Part shown: positions 19,561-31,953 of the stretch, in pieces
How the letters are laid out: the number at the start of each line of letters is the position of its first letter
Numbering within the stretch: the stretch's first letter is position 1
DNA from: Cryptomeria japonica
Lineage: Eukaryota > Streptophyta > Pinopsida > Cupressales > Cupressaceae
Direction: 5' to 3'
Assembly: GCF_030272615.1 (NCBI RefSeq)
Contig: NC_081407.1
Span: forward strand, 317,654,456-317,718,455
DNA: 64,000 nt
The notes under the pieces: model-generated
What the model saw: only the letters and a program-made list of their open reading frames with translations
The model's database searches: none
Told to the model about the DNA's origin: nothing
Translations under genes and position numbers: made by a program

Positions 19561-20949
19561 ATTAATAAAGTGAGTTTAATTAATTAATAACCAGGAGATA
19601 AGGTTTTGAGGTGTCACCATCCTAAAATGGAAGAGAATTTACTATTTTAGACTAAGGTATGTGCAAGATCATGGTAGGCCAAACTAGGCTCTTAAGTAGT
19701 GATGAAAATTTTAAAAACAGAGTTAGGCAACTTGACATGAAAATTTGAATAGAGTAAAAACATAATTTGAAAAATATGTAACAAAATTTGTAGCAAATTG
19801 AATCTAGTTTATAAGCTACTAAATGTTTTTTTGAAAAGAATTAAATCTATTCGGTGAAAATTTGAAATTTCAATGCAATAGTACTAAATTTTCAAGAAAA
19901 GGATTTAAAAAAACAAGTGTATATATAACCAACCTAAGTACAAGCAAAATATAATATTTTATATTCCACTTTAAATATAAGTAGAGGATTCATGCTCAAC
20001 TGTGATGCATATTTTTTGTAATTTTTTCTAAGTAAATAATTAGTTGTGAATTTTTTACTAAAAAATTTTAAGATTATAAAAAACTTGTATGTCTGACCAC
20101 CATAACTTGGTCAAAACTTTATGAAATTTTATTTTATTTTTTAATCCTATAGTATGTGAAACATAAAATGTGGTGCATATTTTAGATTCAAAAACTGTTA
20201 AACCGTTTGAAAGTTATAGATGTTTTTCAATCAGCCTATCAATCGGGACTTTAGACAATGTATGTAAAAAATCAACAATAATTATTCATTAAATTCAAAA
20301 TAAGGCATAATTTATATTGGTGAAAAAATGACAATTTCCCTAATAAACCCTTTTTGTTTCATCAATTTTAGGTGTAAAAAAGTCATCAACCACATGGGTG
20401 AAGTCTAGAAAACCAAGACAGACTTCTAAACACATTTTATGTGTTGACTTTCTAGGTTTGGAACGTCTAAGCCAAATCCCAAAGCAATCTTGAGGGGAAA
20501 ATGTAGGGAGAAAAATTATGTCAAAAAAATAGATATTCGTTTAGTTACAGATATCAATTATTAATGGATATGTTTCCTAACATCATTGTTGTGATGTCAT
20601 GATTTCTAAAATAGATATTTGTTTTGAAAGTCTACAAAAAAAACGTTTTAGTAAAATGGGCATAAATTTTAGGTTTCTTATCGAAATTTTGATTTTTTAC
20701 AGGTGTTGGAAAGGTGATTCAAAGCTCTACGCAATGGAATGGGTAGTGTTTCCATATTATACATTAAAAATAATTATAATTAATTTAAATTCAACCTTCA
20801 TTTTTGAAACATCAAAGCTCACAACTTCAGCATATGAATTCCCTCTTTCATGATTTTTTTTTGTAATAATAATCTCAAAAAACTTGAAACATTAAATGAG
20901 TAATTAATAATAAAAAATTTAGGCATTTTACTAAGGAGTGTAATAAATT
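19561..20949. other. No gene seen
   Basis: Very AT-rich sequence. Short frames such as 20599-20853 show no family features. I see no repeat structure beyond A/T runs. Confidence 0.4.
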
Positions 20950-20959
20950 TTGATAAACC

Positions 20960-21065
20960 ATCATATCTCTCTTTGTTCCTTTCTCTACCTCTCTCTCATA
21001 AGATCTAAAACATATCACTCCACTTCTCTCTTGCTCCCTCCCTTCTCTTTTTGTCCCTATTTATA

Positions 21066-21114
<49 letters not shown>

Positions 21115-21342
21115 CTCTACACTTACGTTTCTACCTCTTCATCACTCCATCCTTTATATCACTCGTTCTCCACTAAGATCTAGACTTGTCTCTCTACATC
21201 TCCCTCCCATCCCTAGCAACAAAAGTCAAAGGGGAAGGGGAGAGGGAAATATTAACAAAGGGAGAGGGGGAGAGCAGTGAGAGAGATAGAGAGAGGGTAT
21301 AATTAGGGGGTAGGGGGAGAGGGGGAGAGGGGCAAGTATCAA

Positions 21343-21399
<57 letters not shown>

Positions 21400-21511
21400 C
21401 GGGGGGGGGGGGGCAAGTATCAACAAAGGGAGAGGAGAGATGGGGAGAGAGGTGAATAGAGAGAAAGAGAGAGTGATTAGGGGGAGGGGGAGAGAGAAGT
21501 ATCAATAAAGG

Positions 21512-21553
<42 letters not shown>

Positions 21554-21847
21554 AATTAGGGAGAGAGAGAGAGAGAGAGGGTAATTAGGGAGAGGGGGGA
21601 GAGGGAAGTATTAACAAAGGAAGAGAAAGAGAGGGTGTAATTAGGGGGCTATCCCCCCATCTCTCTCTCTCTCTCTCTCTCTGAACCTCTCTCCCTTTGT
21701 TGATACTTGCCCCTCTCTCCCTCTCCTCCTACCCCCTAATTACCCCCAACTCTCTCTCTTTCATTCTCTTTTCCCTCAATTACCCTCTCTCGCACCTCTC
21801 TCCCCCTCTCCCTTTACCCCCAACTCTCATTCATTCTCTCTTCCCCG

Positions 21848-21903
<56 letters not shown>

Positions 21904-23730
21904 ATGCCCTAATTATTGTAACTCTCACTCATTCTCTCTTCCCCCAATTACCCTCTCTCTCTAACCTCTCCCTCCCTCTCCTTTTGTTGATACTTTCATC
22001 TCCCCCCTCGACTTCTCCCCTAATTACTCTCTCCCTCCCTCTCACATTCTCTCCTTCCCCTAATCACCCTCTCTCTCACACGCCTCTTCCCCTCCCCTTA
22101 ATTACTCTTTGTCTCTCTCTTCACCTCTCTCTCCATTTATCATCTCCTTTTGTTAATACTTTCCCATCTCCCCTCTCCTCCTACCCCCAACTCTCTCATT
22201 CTATCTTCCCCCCAACTACCATTTCTTTCTCTAACATCTATCCCCCTCTCCCTTTGTTGATACTTCCCTTTGCCCCCTCTCCCCTCCCCTTTAATTACCC
22301 TCTCTCTATATGTATCTCCCTGTCTCTCTCTATCAATTTGTCCCTCTCCACCTCTCTCCCCATTTCTCCCCCTCTCTCTCTCCACCTCTCCTCCTACCCC
22401 CTAATTATCCCCAACTCTCTCACTCTCTCTTCCCCCCAATTACCCTCTCTCACACACCCCTCTCCCCCTTTTCCCCTCCCTCCCTAGCAACAAAAGTCAA
22501 ATGAGAAAGATACTTCACGCACCTCATCAAGAATCCGAATATAGCTAACACAAAAACATCTAAATTAGAAAGATAATCAAGCTCCATTACCAATAGGGAG
22601 AAAGAAGTATATAGATGAAAATAGAGATAGAGAAATAATGGAGATAGAGAGGGGGGGCAAGAGATAAAAGAGGGGAGAGGATAAATAGAGGTAGAAGAGA
22701 TAAATACTAGGAAGAGAGGAGAAAGATAGAATGACAAGGATGGATAGAAAGAGGGAGACATATCTAGGGATATAAAAGGAGAGAGGAAGATAGAGATAGA
22801 AATGAAGATAAAGGGAGAGGGAGATGAATAGATATAGAGAAGAGAGAGGTAAAGACGGAGATAAATATATAGAGATAGATAGGTACAGGTAGAGATGGGC
22901 ACATAGAGGGAGATATAAAAAGGAAGAGAAATATGGATAGAGAGAGAAATGTACATAGTGTGATAGAGGGATAAAGAGAAATAGAGAAAATAGACAGGGA
23001 TAGATAGGGAGGGAGAGAGAAAGAGGTAGAGCAAGAGAGATATAAAGGGGGTAAGGATGGAGGGAGAGAGCCAGAGATATAGAGAGAGAAGGGGTAATAA
23101 AGAGGTAAAGGGAGACAAAGGGAGAGATACATAGAGATGGTGAGAGAGGAAGAGAGGGAGAGATAGATTAATCAAGTATAGAGGAAGCGATATATTGATA
23201 GAGGTAAATATAGAAAGAGAGATGGGCGGGGAAAGAGACAGAGATATAAATATGGAGGTAGAGATAGATATGGATAGAAAGTGATAGAGAGAGTAGAACA
23301 AATGGAGGTAGAGATGGGATGAATAAGAGAGATTTAGAAATATTGAGATATAGATCGACATGAAAATCAATCTTTAGGGAGATAGAGGGGACAAAAGTGG
23401 GAGAAAAGGGAGGTGATAGGGACAAGTAATAAATAGGTATAGGTAGAGGAAGTAGAGGGAGATAATAGAGAGAAGAAAAATTAGTGGAGATATATAGAAA
23501 TAGGGAGTGATAGGGATAGAGTGAGAGAAGGAGAGATAGGAATAGATAGAGGGAGATATGTGTATAGATAGATATAATTTGGGAAAGATCTAGATGGGAT
23601 GAGAAAAGGAGAGATAAGTAGAGAAGGAAGAGATGAAGGAAAGATATAGATAGAAGTAAAGTAAAGGAAGAGATGAAATTGAAAGGGAGATAGAAAGGGA
23701 ATAGAGGGGACAAAGAGATATAAAAGGAAA
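20960..23730. repeat. Alternating pyrimidine/purine low-complexity region
   Basis: Strand composition switches four times: C/T-rich 20960-21200, G/A-rich 21230-21650, C/T-rich 21655-22495, G/A-rich 22570-23730. Pure dinucleotide runs include (CT) at about 21069-21111, (GA) at 21348-21397 followed by a G run, (GA) at 21510-21550 and (CT) at 21855-21898. A 20 bp sequence CCCTAGCAACAAAAGTCAAA occurs at 21211-21230 and 22482-22501 in the same direction, bracketing the central part. A phrase TTGTTGATACTTGCCCCTC and its complement recur many times. Long Ser/Leu frames here are compositional artefacts. Confidence 0.85.
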
Positions 23731-25536
23731 TTTTCCCATACATCAACTTAGGCAAAAGTGTGCATAGGATCAAAGACAACAAAACAACCTTCTATGATGA
23801 TTTGTATAATTTTTTTAGTCTCACCAGTACATAAAATCAAAATGTTTTATTATTTACTACTTTTTTAAATGCTTCAATTCTTTTTGGGAGAAAAAAAATA
23901 AAAAAAGCTTTGCATGCAAAATTTGTGAGTATTTTAAGTTTTAAAAATGAAGGATTAGTTTAAAAATTTGTGAGTAATTTTTATTTTTGTTTGGCCTCTA
24001 TATTTTGTAGATTTCTGAAATTATAGTTAGTGTAATGCATCTTAGCTAGCCTAAATAGGCATTATGTCCATGCAAAGCCAAAGGGTTGAGGATTCGTTGC
24101 CACAAAGCTGAAATAGCCATCAACAGATTGAGCTCATTGTAAACCTAATGGAAAAATATAATATGCAATAATCATGGTCAAAAATCTACAACCTGAAATC
24201 TAAACAAAAAAACTTTAATAATGAAAAAAAAAGAATTACACCCACTTATTGAATTAATTCCACCCCTATCTTCCTGGGACAATCTCCTTCCTATTTCCGT
24301 CCACAAAACATAATGAGTTAGATAAGTCAAGTAGGTTGCGTTCACAATGCATGTTTACAATTTAATTGTGTAGGTTGCATTCATATTGCATATTAGTTTG
24401 AAACTAGTTTGCATTTAATTGAGTTAATAGTATTTATAGCTATTGTTTGTGAGAATTTTTATTAGATTTAATTATAGTATCTGGGCGGCATATTTGATTT
24501 AATTTAATTCTCAACATTTCATGTCACCTTTACCAGTTCACCACCAAAATAAACACACCACAGGTTCAAAATTTTATGAAAATGAAACATCGGCCATATC
24601 TGTAAAAGATACAAAAATTTGTTTTCATTCAATAAATTTTAGCCGGTTTTTTCGGGGCCCTTTGAGCCATCTATTATTTCTGGGGAAGATAATCTGTTAC
24701 CTTAATTTAAACACTTTTTGCATTACAAATCCAATTTGTTCATTTGAGGAAGCATGTAATTAAATTCTTGTTGTCAAGTCAAAATGTTCAGGAAAGCCAC
24801 AATTGTAAACCACCACGATTTCAACTTGACAAAGAGAAGCCAAGGCTCATATTTTGTTTCAAATTTTACATGCTAGAAAGGCCAACAATGAACTGTTCTG
24901 CTCAGTAGCTTAATTAACCATTTACCTAAAACATGAAGTTGGGTTTATTGTTGACATTCTGTGGCTCTGTTATTTTTAACTTATCTTCGGAATCCTTTAA
25001 AAGAAATATTTGACCATTGTCCTTTATCACAAATCAAGTTTCTTGGATGCATAAAGCGCAGGTTCAGCTGTTCCATGCATTGCACAGATCTCCACAGATA
25101 GGAAAACATTTAGCAAGAAAAGCTTTTTGAATAATTAAATGATTAACAGCAGTGAAGATGAAGCAGATAATGCCACTACTTAAGAGATTCGGAGGCAGAT
25201 ATATTACAAGTAATAAAGTTGTAGCAAAGGTGCCAGAGCAACACAATTTAAAAAGTTTACTTATCATCAAAGCTAAGATAAATATTTTTCTCAGGTCTTT
25301 CTAACCTGTTTGATTTAGCATCTCCGGCAGCCCACATGCAACAAGGCATGAAAATCCAGTTTGAGTAAAACTCCAAATGAAGATATTTCATCATGCATCT
25401 CTGGAGAATGTCACATTCTAGCATAACCCTCATGCTTTGATCAGTTCTTCCAGAAAACTTGATGGTGCCCCTCGTGCTGAATGGTGAACCTTGTGGTAAC
25501 TTCGATGCTCAAAAGTTTTACAATCAGAAGTACCCA
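23731..25536. other. Downstream flank and 3' UTR of the host gene; nothing else seen
   Basis: AT-rich sequence after the low-complexity block. The part next to 25537 should contain the 3' UTR of the minus-strand gene. I could not identify a clear poly(A) signal. Confidence 0.4.
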
Positions 25537-26036
25537 TTACTCTTCATCTAAGGCTTGTGTCTTGATCCTTGATTTTTTTTGGCTGATTAAGCCTGAAGAC
25601 TCCAAGTCGCTGTCTTCACTCATGCTCAAATCAGAGCCCAATTCCTGTGGCCAGTTTTCTTTTGTGGACACATCATGCTGTACATGTCTTTGAAAGTTGA
25701 TTTTTTGTTTTCTCTTGCCCTTTCTCTGTCTCTTTTTCTTTTTCTTTCCATCATTTTCTATGCTCTCCATACCATGAGCAGCTAGTACAAAAGACTTACC
25801 TACAGATTCAAATTCATTCTCTCTTTTCCCTCCACCAGTGTCACCTTTAGTGTCTACAAAAAAGAGATCATCTTCTACCTCGGAATTTTTCAGGTTAGAA
25901 GGCAAGTCAGTAGTTGTTGCATTCGAGCCAAGATTTGTGTCTATGTTCTCAGCAGGCAATGTGTTTGTGTAAAACGCAGGATGCTTATTCACAATCTGCT
26001 TTAACCCCTGTTGATCTTCCAAATTAACAAGATATC
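25537..26036 (-). CDS. Host gene last exon (exon 9)
   Basis: Acceptor TGATGCTTTAG|GA at 26037/26036 joins exon 8 (donor GTTG|GTAAGT at 44398/44397) in the right phase. It codes 166 codons including the stop. The N-terminal part continues the fold (Y-L-V-N-L-E-D-Q-Q). The rest is disordered: D-D-L-F-F-V-D-T, then the basic block [13 protein letters not shown], then an acidic run with S-E-D-S-D. Basic plus acidic tails are common in nucleolar proteins. Confidence 0.75.
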
Positions 26037-29000
26037 CTAAAGCATCACAACAAACAAAACATGGCATCAGAAAGAAATAAAGATTATAGTACAACAAAGA
26101 AACACTACATTTAGACAGTGAGGGGCAATGGAATTCACTTAAGCCATATGATGTGCTACTATTTTGAAGTTAATAAACAGAAAACACATAGCTGGATCAA
26201 ACATTAAGAAATATGGATCCAATGACAATCAACATTAAATTCTATTTTTTGTTTTTGGATCAATCATTTTCTGTAGGAAGACATATTGTTGAAGCTATTT
26301 AGATAAGATACTCTTCAAGACATTGAGAAATGCACTTGAAATTCTGAGTCCCAATACGATATGTGTGGTGTTTAAGATGAAGATCAGAGATTGGACTTGG
26401 AGAAAGAGGATATATCATTTTAAGGAGAAGCTAAATTTAGAGCCTTGTAAGGGTAGAAGAAGTTTAGTAGATAATCTTTAAAGAATTTATTATATTCAAG
26501 GCCTAAGGAGGATAAAAGAACATAATAAAGAAAAAATAGGAAACACCACTTTCTCACCTACCAAAGCTAAAATAAAAATGCCTGCAAAAAGGGCAAATAC
26601 TAGCAAATGAGGTGAACCTAAGGCCTATTTTATCTAAAATTGCATTTGTGAGGGATGATATGATTTTATTGCCAAGGAAAATTTAGGAGACCTTCAAGAA
26701 GAGTTAAATGATAGTTTGAAAAGTGACATAACAGTACTGAGTTTCTTCTCACAGCATGACAATTTTGATGAAAAGGACTACACACACATAAATTTGTGCA
26801 GTTTGAAGAAGGCGGTCTTGTTGAACAATTATGCTTCCTGGTTTTTTAATGTCCGAACACTACACAAAAACTCCTCTTTAGCATTAGAAAAAATAATATT
26901 GTATTAAGTTATGATGACATGAAAACATTGATTCCATAGTAGAATGTGCTTAATCCACAGTTTTTGAGTCCCATTTTCCTCGACGAAAGTGCTACGTGCA
27001 GACATCTGCAAGTCACACTAGCATTCTGCAAAAATGTCTGACAAAAAACTGTCGGAGCATTGCTCTTCCAGGAATCTGCCAATGTAATGCCCCTACCTGC
27101 CAGGACCAGTCTTGCAGATGCACCCAAACCTTCTACTATATTTAACAAAACCTTCCCATTTTGAAAAAAAAAGGATAATCTCACTCTGGCATGCACAGTT
27201 GCTTTGCATTTTGAAGCTTTGAGAAGAATACCACTGTTTTATGGCAATCTCCTTAGCTCTTGCAAGCAATATTTCAGCACTCAATTGGCAAAGTGCAATC
27301 CTTGCCATTGGAAGCACCATCTTTGAGAGATTGAGGCAGCTTCCAAGAGGGATCTTCTTACAATATGGCTTCGTGCTTGCGTTCCCAGGCACAAGCGCCA
27401 CTCTGTCTGAAAGTTGTCCTCATGAATGTTGACTAATATTCCTCTATAGTTTGAACAATCTTCTCCACCTTGCCGGCTATGATAGCTTCCTCCAGCAGCA
27501 TCTAAACACACCTCACTATGGCACTGCCCTATCATATCAAAAGTTAGGGTTTGCCTTGTCGCAGACAAAGGCAAAGTCTGAAAATCAATCCTCTGCCGCA
27601 ATGAAAGGCGACACTGCAATTTGCTTCCTGGTGAAACACGGCTCTATCTTAATTCTAAAACTCCATTGAAGGCTCAACCTGCTATTGGTCTGAGTTTGTT
27701 GTCCAGGACCAGTAAGGCAAGCATATGATTATCCAAGCACATCTTCTCCCACATGAAGTCCGCCTTATATAGGCTTTGTGTGCCAGGGTAAGGGGATGGC
27801 CGACCTCAAGTCAGCTAGCACAAGAGACATAAAAACAAAAATATAAATTAAACTAACTGCCAAACCCAAATATGTCGGCCCACATGATTTAAGGAATTTA
27901 ATAATAATTTCATTTATTATAAGTTTCCAATTTATTTATTTATTCTAAGCAAACATGGGTGTTGGAAAACACCGCCATGAGGCCGACTAGCCCCGTTCAA
28001 AACAGGATCAAGGCAGTCCTCACATCCTCTAATAGCTTGACCTCGAGCAATTTAAAATTGGCATGTTCTTTCTGCCCCCTTCCAAGTTGCATCTTCTAGT
28101 GGCAGTCCCTTCCATTTCACCAAGTATTCTGGAATTACTTTGTTTCTCAGCCTCCTCTCTCACACGTTCAGGACTGTCTCATGTTCAAGTATTAATTTGC
28201 CCTCGTAATCAAGTGAAGGTAGTTCCATTGAGGGAGTTATTTGTTGTCCAAGGGGCCTTCTTAAGACAGGAAACATGGAAAGTAATGTGAGTTCTGCTGT
28301 TGGGTGGTAATTCCAGCTTGTAAGCCACCTGTCCAATCTTCCTTGTGACCCTATAAGGACCATAAAAATGTGGCTCCAATTTTTCTGCTCCACATCCTTC
28401 TGATTTAGGATTGGTGGTAGGGCTGCAACCTTAGAAACACCATGTCTCCTACTTCAAATTATCTCTCAGTTCAATGCCTATCAACATATAATTTTTGCTG
28501 ATTTTATGGTAGTTGCAAGTTTTCCTTGACTTAATCCCTGAAGTGTTTGCTTTGCTAGACCATAATATCTTTTGCACTAGGGCCTGCTATCCATAAAAAT
28601 CAGATCAGAAAGGAGGTAGCATCATAACCATAGAGGGCTTTGAAGGGAGTCATACCAATGCACATATGATATGTTGTATTGTAGCAATACTCCCCCAAAT
28701 GCAACCATTTAACCCATGCGATCTGCTGTCCTGTAACATTGTTTCTCAAAAAGCCCTCAATCCTCTTGTTTACTATTTCTATTTGTCCATCTGTTTGTGG
28801 ATGATAGTTGGTACTAGGTGTTAATTATGTTCCTACCAAATGAAATAACTCCTGTCGAAACATTGTGATGTCCCCTTATGCTAACACTCAGGAATTGGGG
28901 ATAATTATCTTGCAAAATCAATTGCAGGAGACTTCTTTCCAGTTCAAACCCTAAATCAATAATAATTAATGTCACTTAATACTGATTATTCAATTGGTAC

Positions 29001-31922
29001 CACTTATATTTGTACATTACATGATATGTTACTTGTAATCTTAGTCAACATATGATATTCAAGAACGATGCCATGAATGACTTTAACATTCAGATCTGCA
29101 ATACTACAGGGAAATCTTTATTTCCTCTAATATAGATTATGAAATGATGGTCTCTTACTCAGTTCTGATCTGCCCCTTTAACATTCCTGATTGGCCAATG
29201 TCGATTATGTTCAAGCGATTCCGTAAATGCTTATAGCTATTTCTATCCTTTATACTGGTTAAGCTATTCCAGAAAAGAGATGTTAAAATACTATTCGTAT
29301 TTGCATCTGCCAAACTGATAGGCTGTTTGCTCTGTCCTTTTTTTTCTTTACTTGACAGCCAGCTTGATGCTTATATATCCCACTCATTGAATGGGAAGGT
29401 GTGTCTCTTCCACTAACATCTTCCTAGTAAGAGTGACGACCCTTCATTTAACATCCTTAACTAATAGCTGTTTCGATTATATTAAAGTATTTGTTTGGTT
29501 GCATTGAGACTTAGTCTTCTTTGACATTGAATCGCTGATAATGATCGCTCAATATATTCTATTTTTTTAATTAATGACTTGACCTTTTGTAACAAGCGAT
29601 TTGTAATATGTTTCTTGAGCAGCGATTATATCAATTGTCCTTATTATTATATGGATTACTGCTTCATGGGATCTATCTGTAGAAACCCTTACGGGTTATC
29701 CAACCTCCAACTTGCAAATGTTTGTGTTGTTGAATGGTTTGGTTTTTTAATTTGCAATTTAGTGTACTCAGAATTATTCATCAGCAATGCACAAGTTCAG
29801 AAATGTCTTCAATCTCTATTGATATGGTGGTTACAGCAGCTAGGACCATTAATATAGTCTCCTAGCCCCCCATGGTTATTACAATTCTTCCATAGCAACA
29901 CCACAAGATTTTATTAGCATAAAATCTTCTAATTTCTGAATAAGGTTTGGACTGATTGCAAGGACAGAGTCTCAGATTTTGATATCAGACCTTACGATTC
30001 CAGTAGCTTGCATTGATGACCCAACAAGGCATTTACGCACACGGCAATACATGTAAGGAACATTTCTATGCATCATAGACTATGACAGCCATCTACTGGA
30101 TACCCCTTTGTTGCTAAGACTCACAGAGGCAACCTGAATATTACCCAGAAATATGAATTGGGACTGTAACAGCAATAAGAGATGCATTTTTTTTCTGAAC
30201 ATACAATGACTGGGATCCCTACGTAGCAGTCTCAAATAACAACAGCAAGTCTTAGACTCATTACTAAACAGTTTTTTGCAAATAAAACATGTACTTCACA
30301 GGCAACAAATGTATATTTAAGGGCAGAGCTGGAATATCAATCGACCCCAATCTGAAGGTGATGAAGGCGGCTACAGGGGTTTGCAGAATCTAGAAGAAGC
30401 AGCCAAAGACTCCTTATTCAATCTTCATCATAAATCTGAACAAACATCTCCAATTTGGTCTCCACAAAGACCACAAAATTGGCAAGGTACTGCAGCGCAA
30501 CACTGTTCACGCGGGTACTGTAGACGCGCGTAGTGTAGCAGCTTCCAAAATAAATAATGACAATGCATTGGCAATGTTTCCTCCAATCTGATCTTTCAAC
30601 TTGGAGATGAAATTCATTAATCAGCTCAACATTCCATGGATTCTTCTTCAATTTGTGCATAAATAGTGACCCTGAATGAAGCCACTCCCAATGGCAAATA
30701 TCAGTGATTATTTCAGCACCTCAGATGCCCTAACTTCGAAGAATTTACGCTCTCCAAAGTGCAAAGGTTGAAAACCTGGTTTCTTCCTCTCTCAAACTTC
30801 TCCTATTTCAAAAAGCACAATTCACAATGAGGTTCGAGTTCTTCAAGACAATATATATGTATTTCCCTCACAAGTTCGATTTCTCCTTTGCTCATTAAAT
30901 GATATTAAATGATAATATAATTAGATGCACTTTATCATTTAATAATTACCTTGATTTGAGAGTCTAATTAATTAATTCCAATGGCCCCAACTTATGATAC
31001 CTCGACCCTCACTTAAGTTATAATATTAAGTTTATATTATAACTTAATAATATAAGCTCAGAACCATTAATGTTTATTTAAACTAAATAAACATTAATAT
31101 CTCCATTATTAGTCATCCTTTTTGAACGTCGTCTGAACTGGGAGCTGACATGATGAAGCTGCATACGACCATACCCCTTTACTAAAAAAGGCAGGGGTCC
31201 ATCTCTAACATCTCTGACTTACTATAAATAGTAAGTAATGCATACGGAGTCCAAATGAAGCCGAACGAAAGCCAAACCTACAAAACTCTGACCACTGGAG
31301 AATTTGCATCCCTCAAAGGACCCTCTATTCAATCTTAGTAGCCTACGAGGGTCAGTAATAGGCTAATCCCATTGAATATCTGATGTCAACAAAAAGGGGA
31401 CATCACACTATCTGAGGTAATCGCTGTACAAATTCGCTATATTTGTTATTTTTCTTTTACTCATCAACCAAGTCATTTTCCATATGAGTCGGCTTCTCTT
31501 TTGTGTTATGGTACCATGAGTCATTATTTGATGTCTATACAGATTGCTTTAGTATGCAGATCTCTAGTCGTTCATAAACCGATACCAAGTCTCTTAATCA
31601 CTGTTTGTTTGATATAAACAATCCGTTGCTATGTATTGTATTGTAATCATCATGTGTATTATCTTGATGAGTAGGGCCACTACTCCATAGAATCTCTTAA
31701 GAAATTATCGCAGACTATGGTCAAAGGCATTGGCCTCCTTAAAACAGTATTTATAATAATGTATTTATTATAATGTGTCAATAATATAATATTGTAAAAA
31801 ATTTATTATTATTTGATAAATATGAAATTAATATTAATATTTAATAAATATAAATTATATATTAAATCTTGTTTATTATTATTATTAAGATTTTATGCAT
31901 CTTATTCATTTATTTGGTTATA

Positions 31923-31953
<31 letters not shown>

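Noticed and set aside
20950-23782. Several long Ser/Leu- or Arg/Glu-rich reading frames
   Set aside because: They are translations of CT/GA low-complexity DNA, open in several frames and on both strands. No protein family pattern is present.
27241-27432. Plus-strand frame with a hydrophobic start (M-A-I-S-L-A-L)
   Set aside because: It overlaps the diverged chromovirus LTR and has no downstream continuation.
31921-31946. TA dinucleotide run as a promoter TATA box
   Set aside because: It is a simple microsatellite in a very AT-rich stretch, with no gene following it.
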